Part shown: piece after piece, positions 57,952 through 64,000 of the stretch
Position numbering within the stretch: position 1 is the first letter of the stretch
How the letters are laid out: the number at the start of each line of letters is the position of its first letter
Assembly (NCBI RefSeq): GCF_051486985.1
Contig: NZ_JAHVDV010000007.1
Span: forward strand, 86,153-150,152
DNA from: CBFFRJ01 sp051486985
GTDB taxonomy: Bacteria > Pseudomonadota > Gammaproteobacteria > Enterobacterales > Enterobacteriaceae
DNA length: 64,000 bases
Direction: 5' to 3'
The notes under the pieces: generated by a model
The model's input: the letters and a program-made list of their open reading frames with translations, nothing else
Told to the model about the DNA's origin: nothing
Databases searched by the model: none
Translations under genes and position numbers: made by a program

Positions 57952-58926
57952 TTAAAGGCCGATATCGATGGTCAGCGTGTCGCTGTAGACGCCTCCGGGC
58001 GGGGTTATCTGGTTCGGCAGGACCTGCGCCGTATAGTTAAAGGTGCGCAGTGTGCCATCGCTGCTGACCGCCGATGAGATTGCGCTGGCCCAGCGCTCAG
58101 AGCCAGTCGATCCCCAGCGCGATGTGGTGCTGCCTTTATAAATTTCATAGCTCAGACGGTTGGTCGCCCCGCTCGCCATTCTGCGCACGTTACCGCTGGC
58201 GTTCAGGCCATTGTTGATGCCGACCGTGTAGGCATAATCTTTGGTGCAGGTGACCCCTACCGACTGCGAGATGGTCGGGAAACTTTTTGCCACTGGCGCG
58301 CTCCCGAAGGCAACCGCCGGAGCGGTAATGGTCGTGCAGTCATTGGCGACGGTCATGTTGACCGTGAGCGTCAGGGGGAGATTACCCACCTGATTAGTGG
58401 CGCAACCAATCACCCCTTCGGCGCAGATACTGTAATAAAGATTTAACGTCATCACACCCTGGTAAGTCCCTGCCGACACGGTCTGCCCGGTCACCGTGCG
58501 TAAAAAGAGGGGTAAGGTGTAACGTTTTGAGCCAAGCAACGTCAGTAGCACGCCGCCGGTCCAGGTATACCCCTTAATTCGCGATATCTCACTGGCGGCG
58601 CTGCAGGTATTAAGACCGCATAATCTAAAGGCGATGGCGTCGGTCGAGGCGGTGGCATCCGTGCGTCTCATGACGGCCCGATCGCCAACAAACGGCGTCG
58701 GCGAGATGGCGGTTAAGGTCACGGAATCATTAGTGAGCAGGGTTAAGGTGCTGTCGCAATCGAGAAGTAAGTTGAGGGTTGTCGTCTGCTCGTTGGTATT
58801 GAGCACAAAGGAGCTGACCTGGGTTCCCAGCGACGGGCTGGCATTAGAAAAGTTAGCCCGACAGGCGGACCTGGCGTGTGGAATGCTGATGAGCAGCAAT
58901 ACCAGGGTGAGGAATACCTTGCGCAT
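57952..58926 (-). CDS. CsuE-like tip subunit (two spore-coat-U domains)
   Basis: The 324-residue protein has a signal peptide (MRKVFLTLVLLLISIPHARS) and two related domains with paired cysteines; the second (about 200-324, from CTTITAPAVAFGS to GGVYSDTLTIDIGL) fits the spore coat protein U (SCPU) fold of archaic Csu pili. Being the longest subunit and last in the operon, it is probably the tip adhesin, as CsuE in Acinetobacter. It overlaps the usher stop by one base. Confidence 0.82.
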   Translation of the reverse strand: MRKVFLTLVLLLISIPHARSACRANFSNASPSLGTQVSSFVLNTNEQTTTLNLLLDCDSTLTLLTNDSVTLTAISPTPFVGDRAVMRRTDATASTDAIAFRLCGLNTCSAASEISRIKGYTWTGGVLLTLLGSKRYTLPLFLRTVTGQTVSAGTYQGVMTLNLYYSICAEGVIGCATNQVGNLPLTLTVNMTVANDCTTITAPAVAFGSAPVAKSFPTISQSVGVTCTKDYAYTVGINNGLNASGNVRRMASGATNRLSYEIYKGSTTSRWGSTGSERWASAISSAVSSDGTLRTFNYTAQVLPNQITPPGGVYSDTLTIDIGL

Positions 58927-61319
58927 CAGTTGCTCCTCCTGCAGGTCAGGGGTCCGTAGGTTTGTAATTTATGCTCCGGGTTCGGGTCGAGCGTAAAGCG
59001 GGCGACACAGCGCGAACCGTCCGGCAGCCTGACGTTAAGCACGCTGGACTCCTCCAGATTTTCAATCCACGCAATGCCATCGTAGCCCACGACCGCCGTT
59101 GGCTTCCCTTCCCGACTGACCTGGCTTGTCACCGGTACAGGGTCACCCTGCTCATCATGCAAAATAACGTTTGCCACCCGCTCCTGCTCCATCGGGAACT
59201 CAACCAGATACCCCGTGTGACGACGTAAGGCCACACGGCGTTCGGTCTGGGCGATGCTGGTATCTGCGGGTAAATTCAGGGTGTTAATGCTGTAGGTTGC
59301 CGGATAATAGGACGACACGCCGCTTATCAGCAGATACCCATTTTTGTTGGTTTTGCCCACGGGCTGATTCTCGTAATTGACCGGAATATCAGGCTGTCCC
59401 CCGGTACTGACCACCACAAACGCATCATTGATTCTATTGGCGGCCAGCAGCTCATTGTCCATCATAACCAGCGATCCCATCACCTCTCCCCACCAGGTAC
59501 GCATGCCGGTGTAGCCATACAAGCCCCCTTGCATCTCCACATTGTTGTTACGCCAGCCGAGCGTCCCCTGCTGGTAGCTATCACCTTCACTCTGGCGACC
59601 TAGCGACAGGTTCCAGCTCAGTCCCCCGTCGGATGGCATCGAATGGCTGTAATTCACACGCTGCGCATTGCCATAATCGGGCGTTTTTTCGAGGCTGAAG
59701 GTGGCGTTATCTCGTTCACCCAGTGGGATCTGAATCGCCATCGCCATCGTCCAGTCCCCACGCTGCTTATCATGGCTGCCGGAAACATAAAGGCTACTGG
59801 CGCCCCAGAGACTCTTGCTCCAGGAGAGGTTGAGCAGTTCAGTTTTGCTGTTGTCAAAGCTTTGCACCCCGATCCAGGCGGCACCGACTGTGCCATAGTC
59901 ACCGAGAGTAAAAGAGAGTGAATACTGGTCAGTATTGCGACTGAGACTGGCGACGGGCTGGGCGCTTCTGTTGGTGGCGCTGGCGTAGTAATAGTTCTGG
60001 TCATAGAGCGCCAGGTTGCCAAACCCACGATCGCGCCGGATATGCTGGGTGGCAATACTAAAGGCGCTGGTACTGTACTGATAGCCCCAGTTGAACTGGC
60101 TACCACTTTCTTCACGCATCCGGCTTTCTGTCCAGGCGGTGTTCACTACCCCAAGACGCCCTGCTTTGATGACCGCACCGGCCCCGCCCAGCGCCAGCTC
60201 CTGGGCACCTTCACCATGTGCTTCAAGCGTCAGGTAGTCGGTCAGTCCATAGCGGTAAGAGCCGCTCCCCACCAGCGGGCCGTAATCAAAATTATCAAGA
60301 CCGTAGTTGCGGCGCAGGCTGCCTACGGTCAGCGCACCGTCGTGAAGCCCGGCTTTGAGCAGATCGCTTGCGACATAAAAAGGCATGGTGGTACTCACCT
60401 GCCTGCCGAGCGCATCCGTGGTGACCAGAACGGCATTGCCTGCCCCGTTAATGTAGGGGAGATTCGTCAGGGTAAAGGGGCCGGGCTCAAGCTGTCTTGA
60501 ACCGGCGCGGTAGCCGTTAATGAACACATCCACCGAGGTTGGCACCGCAGCCTCCCCGGAAAACGACGGAATCGGCCAGGTAACTAAATCAGGGCGTAAG
60601 GAAAAATCACGGCCGTAGCTTATGCCGCCCACGCGCACGCTGCTGCTCCAGCTCAGGGCATCTGAGATAACGTCCCCCACGCTGATTTGCGTGGCATTAT
60701 CTTCGTTGGTAAATAACAGCGAGGTGTCGTAACGCGTGTACCCCTCCTGTTGTGCAGCGTCACCCGACAGACGGGAAATCCAGGTACCGGTGGTCGAAAG
60801 CGAAGCATTGCCTGCAAAAAAGCGGTATTCATGCCACAACGAGGCCTGACCACCGATCTGTTCGGTATTGCTGGTGTAGAAGTCGTAGTTCAGCAGGGAA
60901 CCACGGCCATAAAACAGCTCGCTCCGCTCCTGTTCACCATTAAACGCGGTAAAGCGTTCAGGCAACCATTCACGAGGCATAAAGAGCAATAGCCGCTGCC
61001 CTGCACTGTCGTAGTCGGTACGGACGTTCGCTAACGCCGACACATTGACCTCCCCCTGTGGCAGATGTTCAGCCGGGATCCCTGCGCGTTGCAGGTCGGC
61101 GCTGGCAACAAAATACGCCCCCGCTCTGCGCGTTACCGGGACGACCTGCTGTGTATCGTAATGGTTCAGCACCAGGTTTAAATGAAAAACGGCGTCTTCA
61201 TTTATCGCCTGGGCATCGGGAGGCGGTGGCAGTGCGTCATCCCCTTCCTGCGCCTGTACAGAGACTGCATGAACCAGCAGGAGCATCGCCGGGATAATTA
61301 CCTGGCGGAGGACTGCCAT
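58926..61319 (-). CDS. Fimbrial outer-membrane usher (CsuD-like)
   Basis: This 797-residue usher has a signal peptide ending near VQAQEGDDALPPPPDA, an N-terminal chaperone-binding domain (FHLNLVLNHYDTQQVVPV), a large beta-barrel with a plug (PIPSFSGEAAVPTSVDVFINGYRAG in part) and C-terminal domains with a Cys pair (SRCVARFTLD and GPLTCRRSN). It exports and assembles the pilin subunits. Start overlaps the chaperone stop by 22 bases. Confidence 0.93.
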   Translation of the reverse strand: MAVLRQVIIPAMLLLVHAVSVQAQEGDDALPPPPDAQAINEDAVFHLNLVLNHYDTQQVVPVTRRAGAYFVASADLQRAGIPAEHLPQGEVNVSALANVRTDYDSAGQRLLLFMPREWLPERFTAFNGEQERSELFYGRGSLLNYDFYTSNTEQIGGQASLWHEYRFFAGNASLSTTGTWISRLSGDAAQQEGYTRYDTSLLFTNEDNATQISVGDVISDALSWSSSVRVGGISYGRDFSLRPDLVTWPIPSFSGEAAVPTSVDVFINGYRAGSRQLEPGPFTLTNLPYINGAGNAVLVTTDALGRQVSTTMPFYVASDLLKAGLHDGALTVGSLRRNYGLDNFDYGPLVGSGSYRYGLTDYLTLEAHGEGAQELALGGAGAVIKAGRLGVVNTAWTESRMREESGSQFNWGYQYSTSAFSIATQHIRRDRGFGNLALYDQNYYYASATNRSAQPVASLSRNTDQYSLSFTLGDYGTVGAAWIGVQSFDNSKTELLNLSWSKSLWGASSLYVSGSHDKQRGDWTMAMAIQIPLGERDNATFSLEKTPDYGNAQRVNYSHSMPSDGGLSWNLSLGRQSEGDSYQQGTLGWRNNNVEMQGGLYGYTGMRTWWGEVMGSLVMMDNELLAANRINDAFVVVSTGGQPDIPVNYENQPVGKTNKNGYLLISGVSSYYPATYSINTLNLPADTSIAQTERRVALRRHTGYLVEFPMEQERVANVILHDEQGDPVPVTSQVSREGKPTAVVGYDGIAWIENLEESSVLNVRLPDGSRCVARFTLDPNPEHKLQTYGPLTCRRSN

Positions 61320-62062
61320 TCACTATCCCGCGCATTGATTTTTGCTTTCAGCTCAACCGGGGCTGGCAAATTAGCCGGAAGCGGCCAGGTGCGCGTGCCG
61401 CCGGGCAGAACGTAGCCCAGAAGCCCCTCGGCAACCGGGCGTAATTGTCCCCCCTGCCGCCCTGTAACGTCCGTCAGGCGGACGTGAACCTTGCCGCTGT
61501 TGCGTACCTCAAGCGCAGGCCTACCGTTATCCCTAACCACCTGCCAGCTCAAATCCCCAGCTTCAACCAGTGCATGACTGGCGCTGTCCGGGTAAGTGGT
61601 AATGCCCTGACCATAAACAAAGAGCGGGATCGAATAGCGCATCTGCAACTTGATGCCAATCTGCGGCGTGGTGGCGTTAACTGGCTGAGGGATTTCGTCA
61701 ACAATAATCCGATACGCCTGTTCAACACCCGCCGGAACCTGGGTCTGTTTAATCAGGCGGATAAGCTGCTTCGATCCCTTCTGAATGGTTACTATCGGCG
61801 GACTGGCCACTACATCGGTTTGCTGTTCGTAACGTTCGTTGCCCGCAATCTGCTGCCAGCGCACAATGCGCACCTGCATGGTTGCCGGGCTGTCGCCCTG
61901 GTTCTGGATCCACAATTCCGTGGCTTTGGTCTCTGCGCCAAGCCAGGGATCAATGGGCCAGAGCAAGATTGTGGCCGCCGCCTTTGCCTCTCCTGTCGCG
62001 ATACTCAGCGACGCCACCAGTAACCATCCAGCCGCACGTGCGGCGCCCGAGGTGACGCTCAT
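61298..62062 (-). CDS. Periplasmic fimbrial chaperone (CsuC-like)
   Basis: The 254-residue protein has a signal peptide (about 1-29) and a PapD-type two-domain immunoglobulin fold. In place of the classical short F1-G1 region it has the archaic pattern IQKGSKQLIRLIKQTQVPAGVEQAYRIIVDEIP (in part QLIRLIKQT and YRIIVDEIP), with the subunit-anchoring Arg/Lys preserved. It holds SCPU subunits in the periplasm before handing them to the usher. Confidence 0.9.
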   Translation of the reverse strand: MSVTSGAARAAGWLLVASLSIATGEAKAAATILLWPIDPWLGAETKATELWIQNQGDSPATMQVRIVRWQQIAGNERYEQQTDVVASPPIVTIQKGSKQLIRLIKQTQVPAGVEQAYRIIVDEIPQPVNATTPQIGIKLQMRYSIPLFVYGQGITTYPDSASHALVEAGDLSWQVVRDNGRPALEVRNSGKVHVRLTDVTGRQGGQLRPVAEGLLGYVLPGGTRTWPLPANLPAPVELKAKINARDSEWQSSAR

Positions 62063-62077
62063 ATCCCTTCTCCCTTA

Positions 62078-62635
62078 TTACCATGACAAGGTCACGGTCA
62101 GTTGATCTGTATAGGTTCCCGCAGGCGTTAATGCGGTAAGCTGCGCAGCGCCAAAGATGCTGAGCGCAATCGCGTTGGCATCGGTATAGCTAATCGCGAC
62201 GGGCTGTGTTGTGATTTCCGAGTTGGCTGCCAGTGAACTGCTGGTGTAAAGCCTGTAGGGCACACGCTGTGTTCCCCCCGCGCGTTGTAAATTGCGGACC
62301 GAAGCGTAATTGACGCCATTATCAATTGTCATGCTGAGCGCCACTCCCGGCGTACAGGCGAGAGACAACGCCGCATTTGGTACAAAACTGGTGCTTACTC
62401 GTCCGCTTTCAGCCCCGGTATGGGTGCCAAAGTTCAGGCTACCCAGCACGCCGCCCGCGCCGCTGGTAACGGAACACCCTGGGGTGATGGTTGCCCCCAC
62501 AGTAAATGTCTGCTGTGAAATCGTCAGGGCGACTGCATTCTCCGGCCTTACCGTCATGCATATGACCAGCCCGAAAAAAAGGTGCAGCAATCTGTGGCTT
62601 CTCACGCAAGAAGCACTCTTACCTTTCACCCACAT
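62078..62635 (-). CDS. Spore-coat-U pilin subunit (second)
   Basis: The product has 185 residues, with a signal peptide of about 36 residues ending near ENAVA and an SCPU domain containing VGATITPGCSV, LNFGTHTG and a C-terminal TPAGTYTDQLTVTLSW strand. It is a minor or adaptor pilin of the Csu-type fibre. It starts 10 bases after the first pilin gene. Confidence 0.87.
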   Translation of the reverse strand: MWVKGKSASCVRSHRLLHLFFGLVICMTVRPENAVALTISQQTFTVGATITPGCSVTSGAGGVLGSLNFGTHTGAESGRVSTSFVPNAALSLACTPGVALSMTIDNGVNYASVRNLQRAGGTQRVPYRLYTSSSLAANSEITTQPVAISYTDANAIALSIFGAAQLTALTPAGTYTDQLTVTLSW

Positions 62636-62645
62636 TGTGGTGTTA

Positions 62646-63212
62646 TCAGTACGTCACGTTCACATTCAGGGTATCGGTGTAGGTACCAGGAAGGACCGTT
62701 ACGCTGTTTCCGCCCCCCTGAATACGGCCGTACAGCGTGTAGGAGTCAATGCCGTTAGCGGTTGAGGTACGTGGAATATTGGTGTTATTGCCAATTTCAT
62801 TACTGAATGCGCTGTCGCTGTAGACGCTATAGGCCACGCCCTGGGTATTTGCCGCCGTGCGCAGGTAACGTGGCGTCGCGCCCGGTGTGCCCACCGTCGA
62901 CCCTGGGGTGGCCGAGTTGGTATTGCCAATAATCTGCACCGTGTAACTTGTGGTGGTGCACTGAATGGTAAAGGTGCTCCCTCCTGCACCCGTCGCCGAT
63001 AATTGCGTTGTTAATTCGCTGAAGGTAGCGGGATGCTCACCGAAGTTCAAAGTACCGAAGTTAATGCCCGATTGAGAAGGAGAGCCATTTATCAGGCAAC
63101 CATTAGAAAGCGTTAGGGTCGCGCCAATGGTGCCTGAGCTGGTGACAGCGCTGGCATTATTTACCGAGAGCGCAACCATCCCTACCATCATAACAAAGCG
63201 TATTCTTTGCAT
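62646..63212 (-). CDS. Spore-coat-U pilin subunit (first, probable major pilin)
   Basis: The 188-residue protein has a signal peptide (about 1-23, ending NASA) and an SCPU domain: IGATLTLSNGCLI, GINFGTLNFGEHP, a Thr/Ser/Gly-rich middle and LPGTYTDTLNVNVTY at the C-terminus. First place in the operon, next to the long AT-rich leader, suggests the major shaft subunit (CsuA/B-like). This is inference from position. Confidence 0.87.
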   Translation of the reverse strand: MQRIRFVMMVGMVALSVNNASAVTSSGTIGATLTLSNGCLINGSPSQSGINFGTLNFGEHPATFSELTTQLSATGAGGSTFTIQCTTTSYTVQIIGNTNSATPGSTVGTPGATPRYLRTAANTQGVAYSVYSDSAFSNEIGNNTNIPRTSTANGIDSYTLYGRIQGGGNSVTVLPGTYTDTLNVNVTY

Positions 63213-63693
63213 TCTGAACCTCCGAAATGACGCGTGTTTATTTTAAAAAATACTTTCAAGCGGCGAACACGCAATTTACCAGCAGCAATAACAAAATTTA
63301 GTTGAATAACGGGAGAACAACCACTGCGCGGGAATAGAAAGCGATGCGGCACGACTGAATTTAAAAATCATATCAATCAATGTATTAGCACCATTTAAAA
63401 ACCACATGTGCGTCCATGCAAAAGATATATCTCAAACCATGTGACCTTTATCACATTAAATCACCTCTGTAATAAAAAGGAAGTAGCCTGAATTCATTAA
63501 GTCGTAGTGTCACTTAAATTAATTATTTTTTATCCCTCAGTCATGTCATCATTAATGCTTATTGACGGTCACATCATATATTTTAAATTGCGATTAACTG
63601 AGAATAGTGCAATTAATTTACCGGGAGGCTGACGCGGATCATACGCTCTGAGTAGTGCTTCAGCTCCCGGTGAAGAAAGGGTATTGGCAGCGG
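63213..63693. other. 481-base AT-rich region upstream of the Csu-type operon
   Basis: No credible gene is seen. The region contains the CRP-type site at 63440-63455 and long A/T tracts, typical of a fimbrial promoter bound by H-NS-like proteins. Promoter elements of the leftward operon must lie here, but I cannot fix their positions. Confidence 0.5.
63440..63455. promoter_or_regulatory. CRP-cAMP binding site
   Basis: TGTGACCTTTATCACA has both TGTGA and TCACA half-sites with 6-base spacing, the full CRP consensus. It lies 228 bases upstream of the first pilin start. That distance is large for direct activation, so it may act on an upstream promoter or an unmarked transcript. Confidence 0.75.
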
Positions 63694-64000
63694 TTAATTA
63701 TAACTTGCCACAATCTCTATCGAAGAATTCGCCGTCCCTGCCGAGACCGTTCCCGTGGTGCGAATGTAGCGGGCAGCCATTTTAATGGTCTCAGTCGTGG
63801 GCGTACTGCTGCTGGAGTAAGTTTTTGTCGTATAGCCCGTGGCTGCAATATCACCCGGCTTGACGGGTTGATTAAATGTTACCGGACTTCCCGGCGTTAA
63901 GCCTGTTGACTGGGAGGTCGCTCCCCAGGCGAGCTGAATACCAAAGCCTGTTGCCGTACTGCCACTGTCCAGCGCAATAACGCCACTGTTGGTGCCGACC
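63694..64000 (-). CDS. Classical fimbrial subunit, C-terminal part (cut by window edge)
   Basis: The last 102 codons of a leftward gene are visible. The peptide contains LDSGSTATGFGIQLAWG and ends RTTGTVSAGTANSSIEIVASYN (shown in part as VSAGTANSSIEIVASYN). The penultimate tyrosine and the TAGTAN-type strand are hallmarks of type 1-family (FimA/FimF/FimG) pilins, not of SCPU pilins. It thus belongs to a second, unrelated chaperone-usher cluster to the right of the window. Subunit type (minor pilin or adhesin) cannot be decided. Confidence 0.82.
   Translation of the reverse strand, partial: VGTNSGVIALDSGSTATGFGIQLAWGATSQSTGLTPGSPVTFNQPVKPGDIAATGYTTKTYSSSSTPTTETIKMAARYIRTTGTVSAGTANSSIEIVASYN

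Overview
The window looks like chromosome of an Enterobacter-type enterobacterium (E. cloacae complex or a close relative such as Lelliottia or Leclercia). Nearly every core protein is close to its Escherichia coli counterpart in length and motifs, and gene order follows the E. coli yobA-to-flagellar segment. The lineage is inferred from recalled family knowledge, not from a search.

Left part (1-33 kb), conserved backbone: a copper pair (partial copD, yobA/copC); holE and exoX (DNA replication and repair); ptrB, yebE, yebF, yebG, purT; the Entner-Doudoroff and pentose-phosphate block eda-edd-zwf with its regulator hexR, then pykA; lipid A and murein genes lpxM and mepM; the zinc importer znuA/znuCB; Holliday-junction genes ruvB, ruvA and ruvC; yebC, nudB, aspS; yecD, yecE, yecN; the tRNA wobble-modification pair cmoA-cmoB; cutC, yecM and argS. 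Recognisable operators fit these genes: LexA boxes at yebG and ruvAB, a PurR box at purT, a HexR box at zwf, a GntR-like box before edd and a Zur box between znuA and znuC. Departures from E. coli are the absence of yobB, yebB and torYZ, an unrecognised two-helix membrane protein between ruvA and ruvC, an unlisted 31-residue membrane-protein ORF between znuB and ruvB, and a dispersed repeat with copies at 22.98-23.08 kb and 29.29-29.63 kb.

Middle part (33-47.6 kb), an accessory block between argS and flhE. The first unit is a two-partner secretion operon: an outer-membrane TpsB/FhaC transporter, a HlyC-type lysine acyltransferase with its key residues intact, a 2852-residue filamentous haemagglutinin-like exoprotein, and a small cysteine-containing lipoprotein. 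It resembles a contact-dependent inhibition locus with an acyltransferase, but the exoprotein has no VENN motif and the last gene is a lipoprotein rather than a cytosolic immunity protein. This is the most interesting system in the window. The second unit, on the opposite strand, is a rhamnogalacturonan-oligomer uptake and hydrolysis pair (rhiT-rhiN type), which suggests contact with plant material.

Right part (47.6-64 kb): flagellar export genes flhBAE, the chemotaxis operon tar-tap-cheRBYZ with a near-consensus sigma-28 promoter, then a Csu-type (archaic, spore-coat-U) chaperone-usher fimbrial operon where cheW would normally lie. The 3' end of an unrelated classical fimbrial subunit gene runs off the right edge, so two adhesion clusters adjoin the chemotaxis genes. 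No tRNA, rRNA, CRISPR array or insertion sequence was seen. Two ambiguous bases lie inside near-identical repeats of the haemagglutinin gene, so the repeat number there is uncertain.
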